Below, one piece after another: positions 18,082-26,702 of a DNA stretch of 64,000 nt. Where the stretch lies: positions 62,001-126,000 of the forward strand of contig JAUIJL010000013.1 of NCBI GenBank assembly GCA_030431255.1, given 5' to 3'. The first letter of the stretch is position 1; every line of letters starts with the position of its first letter. The DNA comes from Thermoanaerobaculia bacterium. Its GTDB lineage: Bacteria; Acidobacteriota; Thermoanaerobaculia; Multivoradales; J023. Made by a program: the position numbers and the translations under genes. The notes under the pieces are model-generated. The model searched no databases. It saw nothing but the letters and a program-made list of their open reading frames with translations, and was not told where the DNA came from.

Positions 18082-19716
18082 CTAACCAGGCCACGGATCT
18101 CGGCTTGGTTGCCCTCGGCGATATCTCTCCAAGGCCGCCTCGGCCCGCTTCTGGATCGCCGGATTGCCACTTGAGCTCGCCGCTTTGACCGCCGCCGACT
18201 GAAACTCCACTGCCCGTTTGAAGTCACCCACCTCGGCCGCCGCCATGGCCAAGCTCTCCAAATGATTCAACGTTTTGCTGCGCTCGAAAAGCCCCTCAGC
18301 GATCGGTAGGGCTCGGCGGCCGTCCCGTAGCTCGGCCACCGGACAAGCCGACAGCATTCTTACCAGCGCATCCGCCGTCACATCGTGGCCGTCCAATAGG
18401 GCATAGCTCTCTTCCACCACCGTCATGGCCCGTCTCCACTCTTCTGCTTGGGCCAGGCTGAGGGCTAGACCCAAACGGGAGTGGGCGTGATGGGGCTCCA
18501 GCTGAATCACTTTCCGGAAATGCTCGGCGGCTTCGTCGAACCGGCTGAGCCGCCGCAGGGCATTGGCAAAGTTGAAGTGAGCATCCCGGTAGCTCGGGTC
18601 CTTCTGCACAGCCCGACGATAGAATTCGACGGACTCTGCATCCCGACCTTGGCGGGCCAGCAGCGTGGCCATGCCGAAATTCGCCCGAGCATGGTCGCTT
18701 TCCAGCTCCAAGGCCCTCTGCGTGTGCTCCAGAGCCCCGGCGGAGTCACCGAGGCGGGTCAGCGCCGCCGCCAGATTCATCCGCGCCAAAACGCTTTGTG
18801 GGTCCGCCTCCACGGCCATTTCGAAGGAACGGACGGCGTCCTCGAATCGCTCGGCGGCGAACTCGGCATTGCCTCGGTTCAAATGGAGCCGCATGCCGGT
18901 TTCCAATGCCTTGATCTCGTCCATCAGCGGATCCGCCACGGGCGCGGCCACCGTGCCCCGACGGGCCAAGGACGAACGGGCCTCTTCCATCCGACCCAAG
19001 CCACGATAGGCCAAACCCAAGGGATAGAAGATCTCGGTGGCGGCCGGGCTCAATTTGAGAGCCCGCTCCAGGGCCTCGACGGCGGCTTGGAAATCGTCAC
19101 GGGCCAGGGCCACCCGCCCGAGGCCGATCCATGCCGCGGCCGAGGCGTCGTCTCGACGCAACGCCTCGTCGAAGTCGGCGGCAGCCTCTTGCAACCGTCC
19201 CTGCTCCCGACGCAGATGCCCGAGCCCGAGCAGCGTCGGAAGATGCCCCGGACGCAGCTCCAAGGCCCGCTTCCAGGCCGTTTCCGCGAGCTTCGGCTGC
19301 CCCCGTTGACGGTATAGGCGACCGAGCAAATAGGGCCACGCGAGCTCGTCGGGTTTCAACATCTGAGCGTTCAAATAACAAGCTTCGGCAGCCTCGAGAA
19401 AACCGTGGGCATGGTAGAGCTTGCCCTGCTGGCCCATCGCCGTGCCTAGGCCCGTCGAAGGATCGCCACCGCTATCGGCCACCAAGGCATCGAGCTCGGC
19501 GCGGGTCGAGGCCAGCAGATCCCGAACCGCGGGCTCCGTGGCGCCCAGGTCCGGTGATCCCACAGACCAGAGATCCCGTTGCGCCGCCGGCTCGTCGCCA
19601 TCGGAGCAGCCGATCCACACCACCGCGACGACGGCTCCGAGGGCCGCGAGCCCGAGCGCGGTCAGACCGCGGAACCCACGACCGAGACGCGCCGTGTGGG
19701 AACCAGGACCGCTCAC
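18082..19716 (-). CDS. TPR-repeat lipoprotein, partner of the propeller protein
   Basis: A 544-residue protein with an N-terminal hydrophobic segment ending in VVAVVWIGCSDGDE, which fits a lipobox. At least ten TPR units follow (examples HLPTLLGLGHLRREQGRLQE, VLARMNLAAALTRLGDSAGA, AHSRLGLALSLAQAEEWRRA). TPR arrays act as protein-binding scaffolds. The GTG start overlaps the stop of the upstream propeller gene (GTGA) and GGAGGA precedes it, so the two are translationally coupled. CRTAC1-type propellers and TPR lipoproteins are often paired in Acidobacteriota and Planctomycetota; a joint role at the cell surface is inferred, and the ligand is unknown. Confidence 0.85.
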   Translation of the reverse strand: MSGPGSHTARLGRGFRGLTALGLAALGAVVAVVWIGCSDGDEPAAQRDLWSVGSPDLGATEPAVRDLLASTRAELDALVADSGGDPSTGLGTAMGQQGKLYHAHGFLEAAEACYLNAQMLKPDELAWPYLLGRLYRQRGQPKLAETAWKRALELRPGHLPTLLGLGHLRREQGRLQEAAADFDEALRRDDASAAAWIGLGRVALARDDFQAAVEALERALKLSPAATEIFYPLGLAYRGLGRMEEARSSLARRGTVAAPVADPLMDEIKALETGMRLHLNRGNAEFAAERFEDAVRSFEMAVEADPQSVLARMNLAAALTRLGDSAGALEHTQRALELESDHARANFGMATLLARQGRDAESVEFYRRAVQKDPSYRDAHFNFANALRRLSRFDEAAEHFRKVIQLEPHHAHSRLGLALSLAQAEEWRRAMTVVEESYALLDGHDVTADALVRMLSACPVAELRDGRRALPIAEGLFERSKTLNHLESLAMAAAEVGDFKRAVEFQSAAVKAASSSGNPAIQKRAEAALERYRRGQPSRDPWPG

Positions 19717-21548
19717 GGTGATCCTCCGGCCTCACCGGTCGACTTCCCGCGCTCGACGGTCCGATACGCACCGACGGCCCATGCATCCGGTGACAGCTTT
19801 TGTTTCTCGCCGTCGGACCAATGCACCTCGACGCCTCGCACCGTCGCTTTCCCGGGCTCACCCAAGCCCACCCGCAGACGCGGATCCCCGGCCGACGCAT
19901 AGCTGCCGTCCGTGGCCACCCGCCGCCAAAGGGTGCGTCCGTCGCCCATCGACACCGCCACCCGAGCGCCGAAGTCGTCACGCCCCCGCCACCTCAAGCG
20001 CAGGCCCAACCAAGCGCCGTCTTGCCCCACGGTGTTGATCAACAGCCGGGCGGGACCCGAGTTGTTGGTCACCAGCACATCCGTATCGCCGTCGTTGTCG
20101 ATATCGCCGAAAGCGGCTCCCCGGCTGACCTCGGAGAGCTCGAAGACCCGACCCGCCCGCGCCGAGACGTCTTCGAATCGACCGTCCTCCAGCTGACGCA
20201 TCAGCTGGTTGGGCTCGTGCAACGGAAACGGATCCCCCGCCCGTTGCAGCTCGGCCTTCATGCGCACCGCGCCGTTGACCACCAAAAGATCGAGCCGGCC
20301 GTCTTGATCGACGTCTATCCAGCCCGTGCCGAAGCCCGTGTAGCGACGGCTCGAAAGATCCAGACCACTACCCAGCGTCGAATCGGCGAAGAGCCCTGAG
20401 CCATCGTTGCGGTAAAGGGTGTTGGTCTCGTCTTGTAGATGGGTCATGAAGAGGTCTTCATCCCCGTCCCCGTCGTAGTCTCCGGCCACCAAACCCATGC
20501 TCGCCTCGGCTTCCCCTTCAAGATTGAAGGCCGTTCCCGCCAGCAGAGCCTGATTCTCAAATCGCCCCTGCCCGAGGTTGATCCACATCAAATTTGCGGC
20601 TTCGTCGTTGGCCACATAAAGATCCGGTTTCGAGTCGCCGTTGAAGTCCGCGCTCACCGCTCCCAAGGCTGGTCCATGCTCGGCCAACAAACCCGCTTTG
20701 GCGGTGGTATCTTCGAAACGCGGGAGCCCATCCGCACCGTCCGTTCCCAGGTTGCGGAATAGCCGATCCGGAAGGGATCGATAGCTGATCGGGCTGCAGT
20801 AGTCCGGCTCACTGGTGGCGGAAAAGCATTGCTTCGAGGCGGTAAGGGTGAAATCGACGTAATTGCCGACAAAAAGATCGAGCCGGCCGTCTTGATCGTA
20901 ATCCCAAAATGTCGCGCTCACGCTCCAACGGGGATCGTCGGTGCCGGAGAGCTCCGTGATGTCGCGGAACGTGCCGTCGCCTTGGTTGTGCAAGAGCTGG
21001 TTGGAACCGAATTGGGTAATGTAGAGATCCACAAAGCCGTCGTTGTCGATATCGCCCGAGGCGATTCCCATGCCGTAGCCGTCGGCCAAATCACCGGCCT
21101 GATCGGAGACGTCGACGAACGACAAGCTGCCCGTCTCTGCCAACTGGTTCTTGAATAAAAGATCCTTCGCCCCGAGAAGCTCCACCGAGAGCGAACCGCC
21201 TTGGATCAGATAGGCATCGAGGTCGCCGTCGTTGTCATAGTCGACCAAAGCCGCTCCGGAGCCGACGATCTCCGCCAGGAAGAGATGGCCGTCACTACCG
21301 TTGAGATGAACGGCGTCCAAACCGACCTCTGAGGCCCGATCGACGAAGAATTCGGCGCCCGTGACGGCATCTGAAGGCTCCGCCGCGCCGGTCGAGCCCG
21401 AGCCGGCGGCCGCGTCTTGGACGCCGGAGGATGCCCGAGTCGGGTCCTGTTGGGGAGAGCCGCAGCCCTGCATCAGCCAGCACAATGCCAGGACGGAGGT
21501 GAGCCACAGCCCTCCCTTCAGTGAAACCCAAATGCTTCCGCGAGTCAT
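19713..21548 (-). CDS. CRTAC1-like VCBS/FG-GAP propeller lipoprotein with ASPIC/UnbV domain
   Basis: A 611-residue lipoprotein (lipobox in CWLMQGCGSP). Seven repeats with calcium-binding DxDxDG loops are visible (DYDNDGDLDAYL, DIDNDGFVDLYI, DYDQDGRLDLFV, DFNGDSKPDLYV, DYDGDGDEDLFM, DVDQDGRLDLLV, DIDNDGDTDVLV), enough for a seven-bladed beta-propeller. The C-terminus is an ASPIC/UnbV domain (FGARVAVSMGDGRT, VEVHWSDGEKQKL). The start at 21548 follows GAGGAG; the frame continues upstream into a tandem-repeat region that is probably not translated. It is the first gene of a two-gene operon with the TPR lipoprotein. Surface binding of a partner or polysaccharide is likely, but unproven. Confidence 0.9.
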   Translation of the reverse strand: MTRGSIWVSLKGGLWLTSVLALCWLMQGCGSPQQDPTRASSGVQDAAAGSGSTGAAEPSDAVTGAEFFVDRASEVGLDAVHLNGSDGHLFLAEIVGSGAALVDYDNDGDLDAYLIQGGSLSVELLGAKDLLFKNQLAETGSLSFVDVSDQAGDLADGYGMGIASGDIDNDGFVDLYITQFGSNQLLHNQGDGTFRDITELSGTDDPRWSVSATFWDYDQDGRLDLFVGNYVDFTLTASKQCFSATSEPDYCSPISYRSLPDRLFRNLGTDGADGLPRFEDTTAKAGLLAEHGPALGAVSADFNGDSKPDLYVANDEAANLMWINLGQGRFENQALLAGTAFNLEGEAEASMGLVAGDYDGDGDEDLFMTHLQDETNTLYRNDGSGLFADSTLGSGLDLSSRRYTGFGTGWIDVDQDGRLDLLVVNGAVRMKAELQRAGDPFPLHEPNQLMRQLEDGRFEDVSARAGRVFELSEVSRGAAFGDIDNDGDTDVLVTNNSGPARLLINTVGQDGAWLGLRLRWRGRDDFGARVAVSMGDGRTLWRRVATDGSYASAGDPRLRVGLGEPGKATVRGVEVHWSDGEKQKLSPDAWAVGAYRTVERGKSTGEAGGSP

Positions 21549-21948
21549 ACCAAGCTCCTCACCAAATCGTTCGTCCCGCCTCTCGATTCCCCAGCTCTGT
21601 GATTCCGCAGGTCTGTGACTCCGCAGCACTGTGATTCCGCAGCGCTGTGATTCCACAGACCTCTGACTCCAACGCTCTGCGGAGAGCTCGCCGACGAAGG
21701 GATCATAGTCGACCTCCGACTCGGGAATAGGGCTCGGAAAAGCTCCAACCACATCGCGCTTCTAGCGCTATTAGCATCGACGCGGTTTTGTGGTACATTG
21801 CCACCTTCGCTACATTTTAGGTTCTGATTTAGCCCTGAGAGCTGGTGGCTCTTCCGGGCTCGGCAAGTTGGGAGAGCTGAATCCAAGCCGAGGCCCCCGA
21901 TCGGGTGGCCTGAGCATACCCGCTACTGACCAAGGGAGAACTGTCCTG
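21549..21948. promoter_or_regulatory. Divergent promoter region with tandem repeats
   Basis: Lies between the propeller operon and the P-domain gene. A possible sigma-70 promoter for the P-domain gene is TTGTGG (21788-21793), 17 bases, TACATT (21811-21816), leaving a leader of about 125 bases. The half next to the propeller gene is taken up by 16-base tandem repeats, described separately. Confidence 0.4.
21595..21674. repeat. 16-base tandem repeat, five units
   Basis: Units are CTCTGTGATTCCGCAG, GTCTGTGACTCCGCAG, CACTGTGATTCCGCAG, CGCTGTGATTCCACAG and a weaker fifth; a degenerate sixth copy precedes them. They lie directly upstream of the propeller gene. Confidence 0.85.
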
Positions 21949-23310
21949 ATGACTCGTTATTTTGACGGGGCCCGCGCTGTTTTAAACATCGGCCTCATTG
22001 CGTCCTTGCTTCTCGTCGGAGCATCCACCCTCCAAGCCCAAGACAAAGCCACTGTCTTCGGCCAAATGCAGAATCTCGCACAGCAGATTCTGGCTTTGAA
22101 AGCCACCGCCTCGAACCCGGCGGTCGCGGCTCAGGTGGAAGACCTACGCAACCAATACACGGTCCTCAGCGACCAAATCGGTGGCCAAGACCCCTTCGGC
22201 CTGCGCAACGGTTTCGTCCCGTCCCGGCATAGCGGCGCAAAAGCGGCCGGATCCCAAAAAGCGGCTCCGCCCGCTCCGGGCACCGGCACGGCGACCACCA
22301 CCAACTATGCCAACAACACGCCGACGGCCATCCCCGACTCCGGCGCTACCTCCAGCGACATCATCGTGTCGTCCAGCGACACGTTCTTGCTCGATGTCGA
22401 CCTCAACCTCGACATCACCCACACCTGGAATGCCGATCTCAACATCACCCTGACGTCCCCGGCCGGCACCACGGCGATTATCTCCACCGCTAATGGTGGC
22501 TCTAACGACGACGTGTTCAGCGGCTCGCTGATCGACGACTTCGCCACGGAGCTGATCACCGACACGACCTACGCCGACGGTGTGCCGGCGACGCCGCTGG
22601 TGCCGGAAGGCGCCTTGGCCGCCTTCTTCGGCGAGGATCCCAACGGCACCTGGACCCTGGCCATCAGCGACAACGCGACTCAGGATACCGGTGACATCAA
22701 CTCTTGGTCCCTCGATCTCACCACCCTCGGTGGTGATGCCGAGGCCACCGTGGACGGCAACTTCGCCAACAACACGGTGACCGCGATTCCGGATTCCGGT
22801 CAGGTCAGTGTCGATGTGGATGTGAGCGGAGCAGGCGATTACCTTTGCGACCTGAACCTCACCACCAACATCACCCACACCTGGAACGCCGATCTCAATA
22901 TCTCCTTGACATCTCCGGCCGGCACCACCACCGCGATTTCGACCGCCAACGGTGGCTCCAACGACGATGTCTTCGCCGGCACCGTTTGGGACGACAACGG
23001 TCCGGAAACCGCCACCGACAACACCTATGCCGACGGCGTGCCGGCCACCTCGCTGATCCCTGAAGGCGCTTTGGGCGCGTTTATCGGTGAGGACCCCAAC
23101 GGCACTTGGACCATGACTATCAGCGACAACGCGGCCCAGGACACCGGCGACATCAACTCCTGGTCCCTCGACGTGACCACCTGCTCCGCCGGTGGTGGCT
23201 TCGGTCAGACCCCGTTCGACATCGCCATTCCGACCCTCGGTGAATGGGGCTTGCTGGCGCTGCTGCTGGCCCTCGGCACGGCGGGTGTGATGTTCATCCG
23301 ACGGCGCTGA
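21949..23310 (+). CDS. Secreted protein with two P-domains and IPTL-CTERM tail
   Basis: A 453-residue exported protein. The signal peptide ends near STLQAQDK; a short helical region follows. Two tandem proprotein-convertase P-domains (each about 135 residues) are near copies: each has DITHTWNADLNI or NITHTWNADLNI, then SPAGTT, GGSNDDVF, YADGVPAT, GEDPNGTWT and DTGDINSWSLD. There is no protease domain, so this is a binding or adhesive protein, not a convertase. The C-terminus IPTLGEWGLLALLLALG with RRR at the end is an IPTL-CTERM sorting signal (motif, membrane span, basic tail). The ATG at 21949 is chosen for its signal peptide and GGGAGA upstream. Confidence 0.9.
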   Translation: MTRYFDGARAVLNIGLIASLLLVGASTLQAQDKATVFGQMQNLAQQILALKATASNPAVAAQVEDLRNQYTVLSDQIGGQDPFGLRNGFVPSRHSGAKAAGSQKAAPPAPGTGTATTTNYANNTPTAIPDSGATSSDIIVSSSDTFLLDVDLNLDITHTWNADLNITLTSPAGTTAIISTANGGSNDDVFSGSLIDDFATELITDTTYADGVPATPLVPEGALAAFFGEDPNGTWTLAISDNATQDTGDINSWSLDLTTLGGDAEATVDGNFANNTVTAIPDSGQVSVDVDVSGAGDYLCDLNLTTNITHTWNADLNISLTSPAGTTTAISTANGGSNDDVFAGTVWDDNGPETATDNTYADGVPATSLIPEGALGAFIGEDPNGTWTMTISDNAAQDTGDINSWSLDVTTCSAGGGFGQTPFDIAIPTLGEWGLLALLLALGTAGVMFIRRR

Positions 23311-23378
23311 GCCGCGGAACGACATCAACCCTTGTAGACGTCAACCCTTGTAGAAATCGCCGCGTCGTGCGGTGATTC

Positions 23379-23413
23379 GAAAAAGCCCGAGCTCTTGGAG
23401 CTCGGGCTTTTTC
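23379..23413 (+). terminator. Terminator of the P-domain gene
   Basis: GAAAAAGCCCGAGCTC (23379-23394) pairs perfectly with GAGCTCGGGCTTTTTC (23398-23413) over 16 bases. The T-rich end makes it an intrinsic terminator on the plus strand; the A-rich side allows minus-strand use for the aspartate kinase operon. Confidence 0.9.
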
Positions 23414-23437
23414 ATGTTCGACCCTGCCGCAAACCGG

Positions 23438-23557
23438 GCCAGCGAGGCACTCGCCGCCGGCCCAACGTAGGGGAGGGCCTTGCGCCCTCCCGTTTTTTGA
23501 ATTTCCGATGTCGAGGGCAAGCCCCGGAGCAAGCCCCGACCCTACGCTAGGTCGGCT
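23438..23557. repeat. Dispersed GTAGGGG-type palindromic repeats
   Basis: Contains GTAGGGGAGGGCCTTGCG with a hairpin GGGAGGGC (23471-23478)/GCCCTCCC (23484-23491) followed by six T, so it can act as a plus-strand terminator. An inverted relative (AAGCCCCG...ACCCTACG) follows at once. The same family recurs near 27.9 and 41.6 kb. Confidence 0.65.
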
Positions 23558-23583
23558 GCGGCAGAATGAACGCCGACGGTTTT

Positions 23584-24960
23584 CTAAGCGGCGTTTCGGG
23601 CCGCCGAAGCTCGAACCAGCGCCTCGTGTAGGAATAGCGTGGCCCGATCCGCGTGTTTGGCCTCGATCACCGCCACCGCTACCTGGGAGTCTTCCCGAGA
23701 ATCCAAGTAGAGATCGTCGACCGGGATCCCCAATCGATCCAGGGCCTTGGGCAGCTCTCCGAGCAAGCTGGCCGCCGCCATTCGGGCGGGCACCACCGCC
23801 ACCGCCGAGAGGTCGTCGAGCCGATGGATCGACACCGGAGCGTCGCGCATCTCCCGTTTGAGCTCCCACTCCAGGGAATCCGCCTCGTCAGCCCTGAGGG
23901 TCAAGCTCAAACGGCACGAAGAATGACGCGCGGTGAACAACTCCACCCCGAGTCGCTCGACCGCCGCCAGGGCCCGACTCGACACGCCGACACCCGACGC
24001 AGATCCGAGCTCGAATCGGGATACCGCGACCCGGGACACCGCCAAGGCGGAGGCCTCTCTCGGCTCCTCGACTTCGGTGATCACCGTGCCGGGCAGGGCC
24101 GGCTGGAAGGTCGAGCGGATCGACACCGGGATTCGATTTCGCGCTACCGGGGCCAAGGTCCGCGGATGCAAAACCTTGGCGCCGTAGCGGGCCAGGGCCG
24201 CGGTCTCGCCGTAATTCAATCGACGCAAGGGCTGGGCTTCGGCCACATAGCGGGGATCGGCGGTAAACACGCCGTCCGTATCGGTCCAGATCTCGACCCC
24301 GTCGGCATCGAGCGCAGCCGCCAGCACCGTGGCCGAAAGATCCGACGCACCACGCCCGAGGGTGACGGTGCGCCCTTTTTCGTCGGCGCCGAGAAAACCG
24401 GTGACCACGAGAATTTTGCCGTCGTAGAGGCCCGACAAGGCTTCCAGCACCTGCTGGCGGGTACGGCGCACGTCCACCTCGGGCTCTGCACCGTCGTCGC
24501 GAACCCGCAGGAGGGAGGTTCCGTCGACACCTTGGGCGTCGAGGCCGTGGGATCGGAGCCAGGAAACGACCCGCGGCACCGACAGACGCTCGCCGGTGGC
24601 CAGGACCCGGTGCCGAACCCCGTCCGGCACCTCACCGAGCAAGGCCACGCCGTCGAGCAGCCTTTCCAGCTCCCGCAGCCAGGGATCGATCTCCGCCTGC
24701 AGACGTTTTCTTTCGGCACCTTCCAAACGACCCGACGGATCCTCCAGATGCCGACGCCTGAGCTCTCGCGCCAAACCCACGGGAGGCTCCCCACAGGCGG
24801 CGCTTTGCAAGGCCCCAATCAATTGATCGGTGACCCCACCGAGGGCTGAAATCACCACCACCACAGGTCCTTTGGCGCGCGCAGCGCCGACGATGCCCGC
24901 CAACTTTTCCAAACGCTCGGGGCGGGCTACGGATGTTCCACCAAATTTGAGAATCTTCAT
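23584..24960 (-). CDS. lysC: Aspartate kinase
   Basis: A 458-residue enzyme that phosphorylates aspartate, the first step towards methionine, threonine and lysine. KFGGTSVARPERL, SALGGVTDQL and TLGRGASDLSATVLAAAL mark the kinase domain; GAKVLHPRTLAPVARNRIPV closes it. The last 150 residues are two ACT-like regulatory domains (ASALAVSRVAVSRFELG, LSAVAVVPARM). Length fits a monofunctional enzyme without homoserine dehydrogenase. The ATG at 24960 has AAGGAG six bases upstream; an adjacent GTG is too close. It follows metB by 13 bases in one operon, so the SAM riboswitch upstream of metB is expected to govern it too. The exact paralogue name is uncertain. Confidence 0.92.
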   Translation of the reverse strand: MKILKFGGTSVARPERLEKLAGIVGAARAKGPVVVVISALGGVTDQLIGALQSAACGEPPVGLARELRRRHLEDPSGRLEGAERKRLQAEIDPWLRELERLLDGVALLGEVPDGVRHRVLATGERLSVPRVVSWLRSHGLDAQGVDGTSLLRVRDDGAEPEVDVRRTRQQVLEALSGLYDGKILVVTGFLGADEKGRTVTLGRGASDLSATVLAAALDADGVEIWTDTDGVFTADPRYVAEAQPLRRLNYGETAALARYGAKVLHPRTLAPVARNRIPVSIRSTFQPALPGTVITEVEEPREASALAVSRVAVSRFELGSASGVGVSSRALAAVERLGVELFTARHSSCRLSLTLRADEADSLEWELKREMRDAPVSIHRLDDLSAVAVVPARMAAASLLGELPKALDRLGIPVDDLYLDSREDSQVAVAVIEAKHADRATLFLHEALVRASAARNAA

Positions 24961-24973
24961 CACAAGCTCCTTA

Positions 24974-26200
24974 TCAACACGCGGCTTGGAGCACGGGCTC
25001 GGCCCGTTGAACCTCGGCGCTCAACGACCGCTCGAGGGCGGCCTGAATATCGTCACATAAGTCTTTTTTCCCTTCGATGCCGACCGAAATCCGCAGCAAC
25101 CCATCATCGATGCCCGCTTTACGGCGGGCGTCGGGATCCATCGCGGCATGGGTCATGGTCGCGGGATGGGCGATCAGGCTCTCGACCCCGCCCAGGGATT
25201 CCGCCAGGGAGAACCAGCGCAATCCTTGGATGAAGGCTTTGACCGCTTCGACCCCACCCGCGAGTTGGAAGCTCAACATGGCGCCGAAGCCGCTCTGCTG
25301 CCGGGCCGCGACTTCGTGACCCGGATGGCTCTCAAGGCCGGGATAGAAAACTTTTTCAACCGCGGGGTGGGATTCCAGCAGCTCTACCAACGCGGCGGCA
25401 TTTTCGAGATGAGCGACCATCCGAGGATGCAACGTTCGAATTCCCCGTAGGGTCAAATAGCTGTCGAAAGGCGCGCCGGTAATGCCCAAACAATTGGCCC
25501 ACCAGGCCAGATCCTCCGCTAATTGGGGGTCCTTGGCCACGACCGCTCCTCCGACCACGTCACTGTGACCGTTCAGGTATTTGGTGGTGGAATGGACGAC
25601 CAGATCCGCCCCCAGCTCCAACGGCCGCTGCAAAGCGGGCGAAAGGAAGGTATTGTCCGCCGCCACCCAGGCCCCTACTTTCGCCGCCGCCGAGCAAACT
25701 GCCTCGATATCGGTGATGCGCAGAATGGGGTTGGAAGGGGTCTCGACCCAGACCAGCCGTGGCCCCGCCGCGATCGCTCGATCCCGGGCCTCGGGATCGG
25801 AGAGGTCGACGAAAAGCACCTCGAAGCTGCCTTTCTTGGAGCAGGCGGTCAGCAGGCGGTGGGTTCCTCCGTAGCAATCAAAGGGCGCGACCAAGAGGTC
25901 ACCAGGTTTCAACAGCTGCAAAACCAGGTGGATGGCCGACATGCCGGTGGAGGTGACCACGGCTCCGGCGCCGCCTTCCAGCTCGGCCAACGCATTCGCC
26001 AACAACGAGCGCGTGGGATTGCCGGAACGGGTGTAGTCGAAGGCGCGGGGCTCGCCGAAGCCGCTGAAGGTAAAGGTGGAAGATAGGTGAATCGGCGGCA
26101 CCACGGCACCGTGGTGCAGGTCGGACGCCAAACCGGAACGGACCGCGACAGTGGAGCCTTCGAGACCGGACGGAGAGCTCTTGGAAGTCTTCAAGGTCAT
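24974..26200 (-). CDS. metB: Cystathionine gamma-synthase/Cys-Met PLP enzyme
   Basis: A 408-residue PLP enzyme of the Cys/Met metabolism family. Family marks are IHLSSTFTFSGFG near the N-terminus, YTRSGNPTR, the PLP-binding segment around VVHSTTKYLNGHSDVVGG with the Schiff-base Lys in TTKY, and SLGGVESLIAHPATMTHA. The enzyme joins an activated homoserine with cysteine, or with sulfide (MetZ/MetY-like); I cannot separate these by sequence. The presence of a SAM-I riboswitch upstream argues for methionine synthesis and not for degradation. GGAGGAG lies seven bases before the ATG. A small open frame ends just one base before the start. Confidence 0.88.
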   Translation of the reverse strand: MTLKTSKSSPSGLEGSTVAVRSGLASDLHHGAVVPPIHLSSTFTFSGFGEPRAFDYTRSGNPTRSLLANALAELEGGAGAVVTSTGMSAIHLVLQLLKPGDLLVAPFDCYGGTHRLLTACSKKGSFEVLFVDLSDPEARDRAIAAGPRLVWVETPSNPILRITDIEAVCSAAAKVGAWVAADNTFLSPALQRPLELGADLVVHSTTKYLNGHSDVVGGAVVAKDPQLAEDLAWWANCLGITGAPFDSYLTLRGIRTLHPRMVAHLENAAALVELLESHPAVEKVFYPGLESHPGHEVAARQQSGFGAMLSFQLAGGVEAVKAFIQGLRWFSLAESLGGVESLIAHPATMTHAAMDPDARRKAGIDDGLLRISVGIEGKKDLCDDIQAALERSLSAEVQRAEPVLQAAC

Positions 26201-26201
26201 C

Positions 26202-26342
26202 TCAATGCTCCTCCGTGCCCGGACGGCTCGAGCTTCTGTCGCTCGTTCCGGGCACAGCAGTGCCCAGCTCGGCCAAGGGCCGCGCAGCCGAATCGGTCGT
26301 GTTGGGTTGGAATCGGGAATCCGTTGGAAAGGGAGTGCTCAT
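26202..26342 (-). CDS. Possible small ORF between riboswitch and metB
   Basis: A 46-residue frame beginning MSTPFPTDSRFQPNTTDSAA and ending RPGTEEH, rich in Ser, Thr and Pro. GAGGAG precedes its ATG at good spacing, and its TGA is separated from the metB ATG by one base. The DNA for its second half contains the two competing hairpins described for the leader. It may be a leader peptide that couples translation to metB, or a translated part of the expression platform. Nothing in the peptide suggests a function. Confidence 0.4.
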   Translation of the reverse strand: MSTPFPTDSRFQPNTTDSAARPLAELGTAVPGTSDRSSSRPGTEEH

Positions 26343-26432
26343 TGTGGGTTCTCCTCGGGTTTTCCATCGGAAACTCGTACGAGGTACCGCCAATGAGTGC
26401 GACCGCATCCTGCGCCTTAGCGTTTTGCGGCC

Positions 26433-26550
26433 GCTCATCTGCCGGTGGATCTTTCAAGATCCCCGTAGGAGTTGGCACCTTCGTGACGTGGTGAGCGTCT
26501 CGGGTTGCCCCGGCGTCTTCGGGCCTATCCCTCAGCCGGTCTCGATGAGC
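26433..26550 (-). promoter_or_regulatory. SAM-I (S-box) riboswitch aptamer
   Basis: Read on the minus strand the element has the S-box hallmarks in order: P1 strand GCTCATC, GAGACCGGCTGAGGGA, the GGCCCGAAGA-C-GCCGGGGCAACC block of P2 and the kink-turn, the P3 arm, GGTGCCAACTCC in the P3/P4 region, a P4 hairpin GGATCTTGAAAGATCC, and the closing P1 strand GATGAGC. It binds S-adenosylmethionine. No T-run terminator follows, so control of metB and the kinase is probably at translation. Confidence 0.95.
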
Positions 26551-26557
26551 TGAAGGC

Positions 26558-26586
26558 AGCGTAGAGCCATGGCGCCCGACTGTCAA
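26558..26586 (-). promoter_or_regulatory. Sigma-70 promoter of the metB operon
   Basis: On the minus strand TTGACA (26581-26586), 17 bases, TACGCT (26558-26563). It places the transcript start a few bases before the riboswitch P1 helix, which supports both calls. Confidence 0.8.
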
Positions 26587-26702
26587 CCACCAGACGAAAC
26601 AGTGACAGTTCTGGCCATTCTCACGGTTTATCAACGAATCTGCCGGCCGTGTCTTGCGGTGATCGGACCGTCCTCAACGTTCGAACATGACAAAATAGAT
26701 AC

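Noticed and set aside
22144-23328. Minus-strand open frame opposite the P-domain gene
   Set aside because: Mirrors the duplicated P-domains; the product is low in complexity and runs over the convincing plus-strand gene.
23653-24849. Plus-strand open frame opposite aspartate kinase
   Set aside because: The kinase motifs on the other strand are unmistakable.
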